Source: Flavobacteriales bacterium UBA1986 | GTDB taxonomy: Bacteria > Bacteroidota > Bacteroidia > Flavobacteriales_G > Salibacteraceae | NCBI GenBank assembly: GCA_002336245.1 | Contig: DDDG01000024.1 | Span: forward strand, 46,108 to 110,107 | DNA length: 64,000 bases | Direction: 5' to 3' | In this document: piece after piece, positions 7,883-16,873 of the stretch | Position numbering within the stretch: position 1 is the stretch's first letter | How the letters are laid out: the number at the start of each line of letters is the position of its first letter | Notes under the pieces: generated by a model | Told to the model about the DNA's origin: nothing | The model's database searches: none | Seen by the model: only the letters and a program-made list of their open reading frames with translations | Program-made: the position numbers and the translations under genes

Positions 7883-9562
7883 ATGAATCGGATCAAATCC
7901 TTGAGTACTCGCATAAAAATCCTACTGATCGCTGCCATTGTAGGTGCTACCAGTTTTTTCTCCCTAAGCTTCACCGATTCTTATTTCGAGATTTCTAAGA
8001 ACATGGAAATCTTCGCCAAACTCTTTCAAGAGCTCAACATCTATTACGTTGATGAAACCAAACCTGGCGAGCTCATCAAAACAGGTATTGATGCAATGTT
8101 GAGGTCTTTGGACCCCTACACCGTTTATTATCCGGAAGAAAAAATAGAGGATTTCAAATTTCTAACTACAGGTCAATATGGAGGAATCGGATCCCTCATT
8201 CGCAAAAAAGATGACTATGTAATGATTGCAGAACCCTACGAGGGTTTTCCGGCGCAAAAGGCAGGCTTACGTGCAGGAGACGTTGTGCTTGAAGTTGACG
8301 GGCAAGATGTGAAAGGAAAAACCACCTCTGAAATGAGTGGCATCCTGAAAGGGCAGGCCAAATCCGAATTGGTCATGAAAATCAAACGGCCCTTTGAAGA
8401 TGAGATCATCACCAAAACATTAACTCGAGAAGACATTAAAATAGAGGATGTTCCTTATCACGGAATCCTCGATGAGGGTGTTGGATACCTTCGCTTGAGC
8501 AGCTTCACCCAAACTGCTTCAGGAGCTGTTCGGAAGGCTATTGTAGACTTAAAAAAGGAAGGAATGACTTCCCTTGTCTTCGACTTGCGAGGCAATGGAG
8601 GCGGGCTTTTAAGAGAGGCGGTCGAAATCGTAAATCTATTTGTTCCAAAAGGAGTTGAAGTAGTTTCCACCAAGGGGAAACTCAAAAATTGGGATCGCTC
8701 TTACAAGACAAGTAAGGAACCTCTCGACATGAATATGCCAGTTTGCATTTTGATTGATGAAGGTTCAGCATCTGCCTCTGAAATTGTTGCCGGCGCGCTT
8801 CAAGATTTAGATCGTGCAGTAATCATTGGTCAAAAGTCGTTTGGAAAAGGTCTGGTGCAGCAGACGCTCACCTTGAGTTACAACACACGATTGAAAGTCA
8901 CTGTTTCGAAGTACTACATCCCCAGTGGACGTTGCATTCAAAAAATCGATTACACTCATAAAGAAAACGGAAAGGCTCAAGAAATTCCTGATTCCTTGGC
9001 GGCGGAATTTGCCACGAAGCGTGGACGAGTAGTATACGATGCAGGAGGAATTTATCCCGACATCAAAACCGGCATTCCAACCTATTCAAACATTGCTCAA
9101 GATTTGAGTCAAGAAGATTTAATTTTCGATTTTGCAACTGAATACCGATCAAAGAATGATTCCCTAGAAAAGCCGGAGAGCTTTAGAATCGACGACGAAT
9201 TATATGCTCAGTTTGAATCCTTTCTCGAAGGAAAAGATTTGGATTACAAAACAGAAAGTGAAGAACTGCTTGACAAGCTTGCGGAAGCCAGTAAAAAGGA
9301 AAAGTATTTCGAGAATATTCAGACAGAATATCAGAGCATAACAAATAGAATTGCTGAAAGTAAAGGCCAGGATTTAGTGAAACACAAGGCCGAAATCGTT
9401 GAGATTTTGACGAACGAACTCGTCTCCAGATATTACTATCAGAAAGGTCGAATCATATCCTCCCTTTCTACAGACGATGAAATCATAGAAGCGAAAAAAG
9501 TGCTGAAAGATCGTTCCCTTTACGATTCCATCCTCGATGGCTCCTTCGCGAAAAAAGACTAA
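7883..9562 (+). CDS. ctpA: S41 family carboxyl-terminal processing protease
   Basis: A 559-residue periplasmic serine protease of the CtpA/Prc type. An N-terminal membrane anchor or signal (residues 12-32) is followed by a PDZ domain (GGIGSLI near 97, PAQKAGLRAGDVV near 127-139) and the S41 domain. The predicted Ser/Lys dyad is Ser297 in GSASASE and Lys322 in SFGKG, 25 residues apart as in E. coli Prc. A C-terminal helical region of about 150 residues follows. It probably trims envelope proteins. It lies 15 bp after rnpA and 9 bp before the O-antigen-ligase-like gene. Confidence 0.92.
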   Translation: MNRIKSLSTRIKILLIAAIVGATSFFSLSFTDSYFEISKNMEIFAKLFQELNIYYVDETKPGELIKTGIDAMLRSLDPYTVYYPEEKIEDFKFLTTGQYGGIGSLIRKKDDYVMIAEPYEGFPAQKAGLRAGDVVLEVDGQDVKGKTTSEMSGILKGQAKSELVMKIKRPFEDEIITKTLTREDIKIEDVPYHGILDEGVGYLRLSSFTQTASGAVRKAIVDLKKEGMTSLVFDLRGNGGGLLREAVEIVNLFVPKGVEVVSTKGKLKNWDRSYKTSKEPLDMNMPVCILIDEGSASASEIVAGALQDLDRAVIIGQKSFGKGLVQQTLTLSYNTRLKVTVSKYYIPSGRCIQKIDYTHKENGKAQEIPDSLAAEFATKRGRVVYDAGGIYPDIKTGIPTYSNIAQDLSQEDLIFDFATEYRSKNDSLEKPESFRIDDELYAQFESFLEGKDLDYKTESEELLDKLAEASKKEKYFENIQTEYQSITNRIAESKGQDLVKHKAEIVEILTNELVSRYYYQKGRIISSLSTDDEIIEAKKVLKDRSLYDSILDGSFAKKD

Positions 9563-9571
9563 GTCCTTCTT

Positions 9572-11119
9572 GTGCTCGAACTCGAATCAAAGCCAAGACA
9601 TCGACAGCTCTACCTAATCGGCCTCTATTTGTTTGCCCTTGGACTGCCAATGTCCAAGCCAGTTGTGAGCTTCGCTCAATTTGTTCTTCTCGCCGCTTGG
9701 ATATACGAAGGCAACATCCGTGAGAAGTTTCAACACGTACTGAAGAATAAAATATTGCTCTTTCTAGTACTCGGGTTCATGGTTCAACTATTATGGATTC
9801 CTTTCACAGAAGACCTCGGGCGAGCACTTCAAGACCTCAGAATAAAACTTCCTCTTCTTACAATTCCAATTCTAACTGCTTCAATTTGGCCTTTAGCACG
9901 CAAGGAATTTGTTAAGCTTTTGGATCTGTTCGCACTAGGGGTGTCTGCTGTAGCTCTGATTGGAATTTCATTGTACTTCTTCCAAAGTACAAATGCAGAT
10001 GCTCGAGGGCTCTCCCCTTTCATCTCTCACATTAGAATGGGGATACTTTGCGTATTGGCCATTTTCTCCACCCTAGAACTTGTAAGAACCGAATATCGCT
10101 GGTGGCGTCTTGGAATCATAGGCCTTCTACTGATTTACTTGATACTTCTTCAAGGCTTAACCGCCTTGATATTGCTCTCAGCCGGAATACTCGTGTTCAT
10201 CATTTGGGGCATTGCGAAGTTGGAGAATAAGCGCTTTAAATGGCCCGCACTCGGCCTCTTGATCTGCACTATTCTTTCCGTTGGCACTTTCTTGAGCATC
10301 TTCACTCTCAACTTTCAAAAAAGCGACTCAATCGATTTCACCCAATTGGATTACGCCAGTCCGTCCGGTGAAGTCTACCTCCATTTAAGTGAAAATCTGC
10401 AACGAGAAAACGGGCACTACATCTGGACATATGTGGCCATGAATGAACTCCGCTCCGGCTGGAATGAACTCAGCGAACTCGACTTTGACGGCTTAGACGA
10501 AAAAGGTCAACCTCTTCACGCCACCATCATCCGTTTCATGGCGTCAAAAAATTTGCGCAAAGATCTCAACGGCCTTTCGCAATTGAAAGCCGATGAAATT
10601 AGAGCGATAGAACAAGGTCTCACAAACATTCGATTTGTGGATGGTAAGGGTTTATCGGATCGTTTGTATGAGACACTTTGGGAATTGGAGCAAGTACAAA
10701 ACTCCGGGAATCCAAGCGGAAACTCAGTGGCTCAGCGCTTTGAGTTTTGGTCGGTTGGATGGACGCTCCTTCAAAAAAACCCACTCCTTGGAATAGGTGC
10801 GGGAAATCTTGTGCAGTCGTTCGATCAAGCCTATGAGGAGCTCAATAGTGAATTGAGTTTGAATTTCAGAAAACGAGCCCACAACCAATATTTAACTTAT
10901 CTCATATCCTTTGGATGGATTGGTGGGCTCTTCATTCTTGCAAGTTTTTTCCATGCATCCATTCGTGGCAAACAAAGCTTGCTGTCCATTTCATTCTTTG
11001 TGCTTTGGACCTTTTCGTTCGTGAATGAGGATACTTTAGAAACTCAAATTGGCGCGAGCTTTTTCATTTTCTTTCTCTGTCTATACGCCTTCAATGAAGT
11101 CAGTCCTAAAGACGCTTAG
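9572..11119 (+). CDS. O-antigen ligase-like polytopic membrane protein
   Basis: A 515-residue protein with about ten to twelve membrane segments and one large extracytoplasmic loop (about residues 255-395). The loop is followed by the Wzy_C signature region: FWSVGWTLLQKNPLLGIGAG near 390-410 and RKRAHNQYLTYL near 435-446. The family includes O-antigen ligases and Wzy polymerases, which use undecaprenyl-linked sugar chains at the periplasmic face; which reaction applies here cannot be told. The start is GTG 9572. The stop overlaps the next gene by 26 bp. Confidence 0.82.
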   Translation: MLELESKPRHRQLYLIGLYLFALGLPMSKPVVSFAQFVLLAAWIYEGNIREKFQHVLKNKILLFLVLGFMVQLLWIPFTEDLGRALQDLRIKLPLLTIPILTASIWPLARKEFVKLLDLFALGVSAVALIGISLYFFQSTNADARGLSPFISHIRMGILCVLAIFSTLELVRTEYRWWRLGIIGLLLIYLILLQGLTALILLSAGILVFIIWGIAKLENKRFKWPALGLLICTILSVGTFLSIFTLNFQKSDSIDFTQLDYASPSGEVYLHLSENLQRENGHYIWTYVAMNELRSGWNELSELDFDGLDEKGQPLHATIIRFMASKNLRKDLNGLSQLKADEIRAIEQGLTNIRFVDGKGLSDRLYETLWELEQVQNSGNPSGNSVAQRFEFWSVGWTLLQKNPLLGIGAGNLVQSFDQAYEELNSELSLNFRKRAHNQYLTYLISFGWIGGLFILASFFHASIRGKQSLLSISFFVLWTFSFVNEDTLETQIGASFFIFFLCLYAFNEVSPKDA

Positions 11120-11486
11120 CAGTCCACTCTTCCTGGTCGCGAGCTGCATCTTCTTAGTGAATCGTTGGTCTGAATTTTACGGCATCTACATCCCTTTCGT
11201 CAACTCCTACTTAGACGACCTGATGTTGATGCCCATCGTGCTTACTATGGCCCTTGCGGGTATGCGTTTTATCATCTCTAGCTCCTACCGTTTGAGCTTG
11301 TGGCAAATAAGCCTGAGCACGCTAATCTTTTCTGTTTTCTTCGAATATTTCATCCCACAATTTGATCCTAGGTTCACTGCCGATCCTCTAGACGTTCTTG
11401 CCTACCTTATTGGAGCACTTGCTTTTCTCCTTTGGGGAAATGCTTCTATCTCAAGGCATACCTCTTCCCAGGAAGAGCCTGAATGA
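11094..11486 (+). CDS. Small membrane protein, VanZ-like topology
   Basis: A 130-residue protein with four hydrophobic segments and the motif ADPLDVLAYLIGALAF near the C-terminus, reminiscent of VanZ-like proteins. No function is assigned. I chose ATG 11094 (MKSVLKTL), which overlaps the upstream gene by 26 bp; the longer frame from 11049 would extend further into that gene. The 3' end overlaps the convergent dprA gene by 41 bp, an unusually long tail-to-tail overlap that makes the last 13 codons of both genes share sequence. Confidence 0.68.
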   Translation: MKSVLKTLSSPLFLVASCIFLVNRWSEFYGIYIPFVNSYLDDLMLMPIVLTMALAGMRFIISSSYRLSLWQISLSTLIFSVFFEYFIPQFDPRFTADPLDVLAYLIGALAFLLWGNASISRHTSSQEEPE

Positions 11487-12549
11487 TGCCGCTCATTTCC
11501 ATTTCGAGAAGCAGGCTGGCCAGCTTCCCAAAGTTTATTCCGCTGATCTGAATCAGTTGATCCATCAAAAGCCCTTCGCGTTCTTTTAATATTTCGGCAA
11601 TCACCTTCTGATCCTCCGTAAGCACTTCAAATAATTTTGCCTGCCGCACTTTCTTAAGTTGGTCTTTCCGTTGCCAGCCCATCTGTTCAAAGATGTCTTG
11701 AGGCTCTTCAATCAAATGAGCCTTGTGTTGTTTGATCAGTCGATTGCAGCCCCTCGAAGAGCGGTCATCGCGCCTTCCCGGAAGTGCAAATACATCCCGA
11801 TTGTATGAATTCGCGTATTCGGCTGTAATCAGGGCTCCACCTTTTTCTGGAGATTCCACTACTAGAACTGCAGTCGCAAGGCCAGCTATGATTCGATTCC
11901 TCAATGGGAAATTCTCTTTCTCAGCTTTATCCCAATAGAGATGTTCTGAAATTAAAAGTCCAGATTTTAAGATCTCTCGCGACAAGCGTCGATTTTCTGG
12001 TGGGTATACATGACCCAGTCCATGAGCTACGACAGCCCAATTTTCCATCGAGTGTTCAAGCGACATTCGATGTACTTCAGTATCAATACCAAGGGCTAAG
12101 CCGCTCACGAGAACAACTCCCAAATTCTGAGCTTGCTCCATCAGCTTCCTACAAAAGTCACGTCCGTACTTTGTACTCCTTCTTGTCCCTACTACTGCAA
12201 GAACAGGACGAGAATCCATGGCAACGTCTCCTTGCGAAAAGAGCACAACGGGTGCGTCGTAACATTGCGCCAAACGGATTGGGTAGTCATCCTCGTTGTA
12301 AATGTCTGCTCGAATGGAATGAGATTCGATGATTTTCAGCTCCTTTTCAAATGATTTAAACGACTTGACTTCCTTCAATGCATTCGCAAGAAAAGTGGGC
12401 ATGTTCGTTCTTCGATGCTCGGGTCTATTGGCGTATTCGAAGGCTGACTTCGCGTCACCAAAGGCGTCAATTAGCTGACGAGCCCGCACATTACCTATGC
12501 CATTTGCCGAGCGCAGGGCAAGTGTGTAGAGTAGGTTTTCTTCCTTCAT
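11446..12549 (-). CDS. dprA: DNA processing protein DprA (Smf)
   Basis: DprA, 367 residues. It binds incoming single-stranded DNA and loads RecA during natural transformation. An N-terminal helix-hairpin-helix (RSANGIGNVRARQLI near 13-27) is followed by the Rossmann-like core with VVGTRRSTKYGRDF near 118-131, SGLALGIDTEVHR near 148-160, NRIIAGL near 218-224 and EKGGALITAEYA near 235-246. A C-terminal winged-helix domain covers about 305-367. All usual parts are present, so it should be functional. No other competence gene is in the window. Confidence 0.93.
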   Translation of the reverse strand: MKEENLLYTLALRSANGIGNVRARQLIDAFGDAKSAFEYANRPEHRRTNMPTFLANALKEVKSFKSFEKELKIIESHSIRADIYNEDDYPIRLAQCYDAPVVLFSQGDVAMDSRPVLAVVGTRRSTKYGRDFCRKLMEQAQNLGVVLVSGLALGIDTEVHRMSLEHSMENWAVVAHGLGHVYPPENRRLSREILKSGLLISEHLYWDKAEKENFPLRNRIIAGLATAVLVVESPEKGGALITAEYANSYNRDVFALPGRRDDRSSRGCNRLIKQHKAHLIEEPQDIFEQMGWQRKDQLKKVRQAKLFEVLTEDQKVIAEILKEREGLLMDQLIQISGINFGKLASLLLEMEMSGIIQALPGKRYALR

Positions 12550-12608
12550 CTAGAACTGTCTTAGAGCCCAGAAAGGAAGGAAAGCTGGAATAAAAAGGGA
12601 GAATAATG

Positions 12609-13046
12609 CTATTCGTTGAGGAAGCCTAAAGCAACGGAGACACAGCCCGACCTGGGCATGTCGAGATAGTCTTCCTCCGACTTAGGCGCCATGATAGTGA
12701 CAGTGAGATCTTGGGTGGAATTCACCATGAAATCAAAGGCACTCTCGCCTTTATCCTCACTGTCGTACATCAAGACATCATCACTGTCTTTCACCTTCAA
12801 AACAACGCCTTCACCAAGACTCCCATGTGCACAGACCAACAATCGATATTGCTGTTCTGAATAGAAGGTCATTTTCAAATCTGCCGAATCTCCTTCAAAA
12901 AGTGTAGTTGTATTGACTTGTCCATTGTTCACGTATGGCTCAAGTGCTGGAAGGCATTTACGTTGAGTGAAAAACTTGCATTGAGAGAAAGACTCAGTTG
13001 TTCCCAAAAGGCAAATCATAAAGACGATGGCGTATCTAAGTTTCAT
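12609..13046 (-). CDS. Exported protein of unknown function, 145 aa
   Basis: A small secreted or periplasmic protein with signal peptide MKLRYAIVFMICLLGTTESFSQ. The mature part is rich in beta strand and carries four cysteines (CKFF, KCLP, VCAH, GCVS) that could form disulfides. Its shape (ligand-binding-like jelly roll, YRLLVCAHGSLGEGVVLKV) is not tied to a known family. It follows, by 1 bp, a lipoprotein gene, so the two form an operon and probably act together in the envelope. Confidence 0.65.
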   Translation of the reverse strand: MKLRYAIVFMICLLGTTESFSQCKFFTQRKCLPALEPYVNNGQVNTTTLFEGDSADLKMTFYSEQQYRLLVCAHGSLGEGVVLKVKDSDDVLMYDSEDKGESAFDFMVNSTQDLTVTIMAPKSEEDYLDMPRSGCVSVALGFLNE

Positions 13047-13047
13047 G

Positions 13048-13953
13048 CTATCTTGCTATGTAGGAGTTCCTCAATTCTTTCGCTTTGACTGCAATTTCTT
13101 CTAGTTGCTCGCGAGACATCTTAACCGTAATTTTCTTTCCGACGCGAATCACTCCATGTTCATCCACGGAATAAGTTCCTGGCTCGCTCTTCTCTTCCAA
13201 TGCCATGAAGAGATCTAAGAGTTCGTTCACACCCTTTTCTATGTCATCCATACTCCCATCGGAGTTTTGAATTTCTAACAACTCTGAAAGGTGCATGGCC
13301 GAATACTTCTGCTCCGCTACGCGCTTTTCAAGAAGCTCGTTTTTCTCTCCTCCTGTGGCAAGAGAAGATGCGATGTACAAACCTTCAATCCAGCCACCCG
13401 CCAACACATAGCTCGCGATTTTTTCGCGCTCTGCTTCTTCCAACTCAGACTTTGCAGTCCAGTAGGCTTCGGAGATGATGTTCATGATAGAGTCCCTCTT
13501 TTCGAGGTTGAGTTCGATTCGTTCCGCAATATCTGAAGTAAATATTCCAGAAAGATTCAACTCGTCTCCCAATACTCGCAATGCGGCAAAATACTTCACA
13601 CATTGCTCTTGCTGCTGAAAAATGTTGCAGTAGCTCATGTCAGCTAAATAGGCTCCAATATTTACTGCCTGATCAGCACTGGTGACGTAATTTTTTGAAT
13701 TTTCTGCAGGGTTCAGAATGTCTTGTCGATAAGTGGCTCCCGCCTTATGCATAAGTACAGTTGTTTCCATGGGGGATGGAAGCGAGTAAAAAATGCTGCG
13801 AGCCTTGTTGTATTTCTTCTTGTCTTCCTCGTCGAATGAGGCGCTGTCAAAGCCAACGGGCATTTCAGGTAGGCTTGTCTCTTCTTGCACTTTTCCTCTG
13901 CAAGAGAATAGACTTCCTACAAGCACTAGTAGTATGAGTGTTCTTATGTTCAT
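13048..13953 (-). CDS. Hypothetical lipoprotein, 301 aa, helical
   Basis: A lipoprotein of unknown function. I start it at ATG 13951-13953 (MNIRTLILLVLVGSLFSC), giving a type II signal peptide with lipidated Cys18. A longer frame from 13983 exists, but a good -7 box lies at 13981-13988, so that start would be upstream of the transcript. The mature region is mainly amphipathic helix (YLADMSYCNIFQQQEQCVKY, then YWTAKSELEEAEREKIASYV). The final stretch has short strands. No motif is recognised. It pairs with the 145-residue exported protein downstream. Confidence 0.7.
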   Translation of the reverse strand: MNIRTLILLVLVGSLFSCRGKVQEETSLPEMPVGFDSASFDEEDKKKYNKARSIFYSLPSPMETTVLMHKAGATYRQDILNPAENSKNYVTSADQAVNIGAYLADMSYCNIFQQQEQCVKYFAALRVLGDELNLSGIFTSDIAERIELNLEKRDSIMNIISEAYWTAKSELEEAEREKIASYVLAGGWIEGLYIASSLATGGEKNELLEKRVAEQKYSAMHLSELLEIQNSDGSMDDIEKGVNELLDLFMALEEKSEPGTYSVDEHGVIRVGKKITVKMSREQLEEIAVKAKELRNSYIAR

Positions 13954-13980
13954 GTGAGGTATTTTCAGAATCAAGTTGTT

Positions 13981-13988
13981 CAAATTTA
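13981..13988 (-). promoter_or_regulatory. Candidate -7 box of the helical lipoprotein gene
   Basis: TAAATTTG on the minus strand is an exact TAnnTTTG match, 27 bp before the ATG at 13953, in the short gap after polA. No TTTG is found at the proper distance upstream. It decides between the two possible starts of the gene. Confidence 0.42.
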
Positions 13989-14002
13989 AGGAAAGGAAAT
14001 CA

Positions 14003-16834
14003 TTAATGTGCTTCCAGCCAGTTTTCGCCCAATCCTGTTTCTACAAGAAGTGGAACTTTTAGTTGAATGGCACCCGACATTCTGGTCTCAACCAATTCCT
14101 TCAATTCGTCCACTTCCGACCGGTGCGCATCAAAAACCAATTCATCATGAACTTGCAAAAGCAATTGAGATTTAAGCTCGCGCTTTTTCATTTCTGCTTG
14201 TATGTTGATCATCGCAATCTTAATGATATCGGCTGCTGAGCCTTGTATTGGTGCGTTAATCGCAAGGCGTTCCAACTGACTTCGCACTACTGCATTCGCG
14301 GAATTGATGTTTCTCAGAAGCCTTCGCCTACCCATAATGGTCTCAACATATCCTAGCTCACGCGCTTTGTCCACAACTTCCGCCATATAGGTGCGGATAC
14401 CCGCGAATTTCGCGAAGTAGTTGTCGATGATTTCCTTCGCTTCCTTTCTAGGAATGTTCAAATTTTGAGAAAGCCCGAAAGCCCCTTGTCCGTATGCGAT
14501 TCCAAAATTTACCGCCTTTGCTTTGGTGCGCATCGCGCGGTCTACCTCATCCTTTGAGACACCAAAAACTTTCGCTGCTGTAGTTGAGTGAATGTCTTCA
14601 CCATTTCTGAAGGCCTCAATCATCCCTTCATCATCGCTCATGGAAGCTAATATCCTCAATTCCACCTGGGAGTAATCCGAGGCCATCAATATGAAGTCCT
14701 TGTTCCTAGGAATGAATGCCTTTCGAACTTCCTGCCCTCGTTTGGTTTTCACTGGGATGTTCTGCAAGTTCGGACGATCTGAGCTCAATCGACCCGTGGC
14801 TGCAACTACCTGATTGAAGGTGGTGTGAATTCTGCCATCTTCGGTGTTGACCATTTCAGGTAAAACATCGACATAGGTGTTCTTCAGCTTCACCAGTTCG
14901 CGGAAGTCCAAGATCTGACTGATGATTGGGTGCTTGTCTGTGAGCTTGCTTAAAATCTCTTCGCCGGTTGCGTACTGCCCTGTTTTGGTCTTTTTGGCGT
15001 TCGGATCGATTTTCAAATGGTCGAAAAGGACCTCGCCAACTTGACGTGGGCTTGCAATGTTGAAGTCAGTTCCAGCACTGGTATAGATACCATCTTGAAT
15101 GCCTTGAATGTCTGTCTCAAGGGTTTTCGAAAGTTTTTTCAGACTCTCGGTATCGAGCTGAATCCCTTTCTCTTCCATGTCAGCCAAAACCTCAATGAGC
15201 GGGGATTCCATATTCTCGAGCAGTTCTTCATTGCCCGACTCTCGAATGATTGGGGCAAAATGATGTCGAAGCCGGAGAGTGACATCTGCATCCTCACAGG
15301 CGTAGTCGCTGATGTCTTTGTTTTCCAAGTCCAACATGGTTTTTTGATTCTTGCCTTTCTTGCCCAACAAGTCTTCAATTGGAACTGGCTTGTAATCTAA
15401 ATAAAGCTCAGAAAGCACATCCATACTTCTTCTGCGCATGTCTGGCTCTAGAATGTAGTGGGCCAGCATTGTATCAAAATAGGGCTGGGCAACCCGAATG
15501 TTGTATTTGCGCAAAACCAAAATATCGTACTTAATGTTGTGCCCGATTTTTTGCGCTTTACTCTTCTCAAAGAGCTCCTTGAATGGCAATAGAAAATCTT
15601 TAATCTTCTCTTTTTCTCTCGGAACCGGGAGGTAGTATGCCTCACCTCGTCGCATTGAGAAAGAGATTCCTACCAATTGGGCCGTAAGGGCATCAAGACC
15701 GCTCGTCTCCGTATCAAAAGAGAAAAATTTGGCAGACTCAAGAGCTGCTAGCAAGCCACGGCGTTGACCTTCCGTCTCTACAAAGTAGTATTTGTGTTGG
15801 CTGTTTTCAATGCTCTTCACTTCCGAAAATGAGTCTTCCTCCTCAGTTTCACTTGTACTTCTCTGTGTTTTAGTTTCTTCCTCACCGAGGGCAAATAGAT
15901 CGTATTGCCCTGATGAATTTGCCGCTGGAGAAGCACTTGGCTTGGCCATTGAGACCTCCTCGCCCAGGACTTTGGCAGCCAAATTTCGAAACTCCAATTC
16001 AACAAACAGCTCTTTCAAAGCTTCCTTGTTGGGCTCCTCCATAATCAAGGACTTTGGGTCGAAGTCTACAGGTGCATCGAGCATTATAGTGGCGAGCACT
16101 TTACTCATGAACGCTTGTTCCTTGTTTTCTTCCACGCGCTCCTTCAACTTTCCTTTCAGTTCATGCGTGTGCTCATAAAGCCCTTCCAAACTTCCGTAGG
16201 CCTGAATCAACTTGGCCGCCGTCTTCTCACCTACACCAGGTAAACCCGGGATATTGTCGACCGCATCACCCATCATAGACAGAATGTCGATGACTTGCTC
16301 TGGTCGTTCAATTCCCCAAAGTTCACACACTTCCTTTGGTCCAATGAGTTCCGCCCCACTACCTCCTCTGCCTGGCTTGTACATGATCACAGTGTCGGAT
16401 ATGAGTTGACCAAAGTCCTTATCAGGAGTCACCATATAAGTTGTGTATCCTTCTTTTTCGGCCTTTTTTGCCAAGGTTCCAATCACATCATCTGCCTCAT
16501 AACCCTCAGCTTCCAAAATTGGGATGTTAAAGCCCTCGATAATTTTCCGGATGTATGGAACGGATAGTTTTATGTCTTCCGGTGTAGCTTCTCGGTTTGC
16601 CTTGTACTCCGTATAAATGTCATTTCGAACCGTTTTTGCTGGATAGTCGAAACAAACGGCGAGGTGCGTTGGCTTTTCCTTCTTGATTAAATCGAGGAGT
16701 GTATTCGTAAAGCCGAACATCGCCGAAGTGTTCAAGCCCTGAGAGTTCATTCGGGGATTCTTGATGAACGCGTAATAGGCACGGAAAATCAATGCATAAG
16801 CATCGATTAGAAAGAGTTTTTTTTCCTCAGGCAT
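14003..16834 (-). CDS. polA: DNA polymerase I
   Basis: A full-length PolA of 943 residues, used for Okazaki fragment maturation and repair. The 5' nuclease domain (FLIDAYALIFRAY near 8-20, EAEGYEADDVIGTLA near 105-119, TPDKDFGQLI near 135-144) is followed by a 3'-5' exonuclease with the metal-binding pair in FDTETSGL (about 372) and DADVTL near 515. The polymerase domain carries ASDYSQVELRIL near 715, the O-helix RAMRTKAKAVNFGIAYG near 765, and QVHDELVFDA near 896. The exonuclease Asp/Glu residues are intact, so proofreading is expected, unlike in some PolA variants. It lies 40 bp downstream of the dusB gene. Confidence 0.96.
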   Translation of the reverse strand: MPEEKKLFLIDAYALIFRAYYAFIKNPRMNSQGLNTSAMFGFTNTLLDLIKKEKPTHLAVCFDYPAKTVRNDIYTEYKANREATPEDIKLSVPYIRKIIEGFNIPILEAEGYEADDVIGTLAKKAEKEGYTTYMVTPDKDFGQLISDTVIMYKPGRGGSGAELIGPKEVCELWGIERPEQVIDILSMMGDAVDNIPGLPGVGEKTAAKLIQAYGSLEGLYEHTHELKGKLKERVEENKEQAFMSKVLATIMLDAPVDFDPKSLIMEEPNKEALKELFVELEFRNLAAKVLGEEVSMAKPSASPAANSSGQYDLFALGEEETKTQRSTSETEEEDSFSEVKSIENSQHKYYFVETEGQRRGLLAALESAKFFSFDTETSGLDALTAQLVGISFSMRRGEAYYLPVPREKEKIKDFLLPFKELFEKSKAQKIGHNIKYDILVLRKYNIRVAQPYFDTMLAHYILEPDMRRRSMDVLSELYLDYKPVPIEDLLGKKGKNQKTMLDLENKDISDYACEDADVTLRLRHHFAPIIRESGNEELLENMESPLIEVLADMEEKGIQLDTESLKKLSKTLETDIQGIQDGIYTSAGTDFNIASPRQVGEVLFDHLKIDPNAKKTKTGQYATGEEILSKLTDKHPIISQILDFRELVKLKNTYVDVLPEMVNTEDGRIHTTFNQVVAATGRLSSDRPNLQNIPVKTKRGQEVRKAFIPRNKDFILMASDYSQVELRILASMSDDEGMIEAFRNGEDIHSTTAAKVFGVSKDEVDRAMRTKAKAVNFGIAYGQGAFGLSQNLNIPRKEAKEIIDNYFAKFAGIRTYMAEVVDKARELGYVETIMGRRRLLRNINSANAVVRSQLERLAINAPIQGSAADIIKIAMINIQAEMKKRELKSQLLLQVHDELVFDAHRSEVDELKELVETRMSGAIQLKVPLLVETGLGENWLEAH

Positions 16835-16873
16835 GAATTGAATTTGCTGCCTAAAATAACCTTTGTGAGAGAA

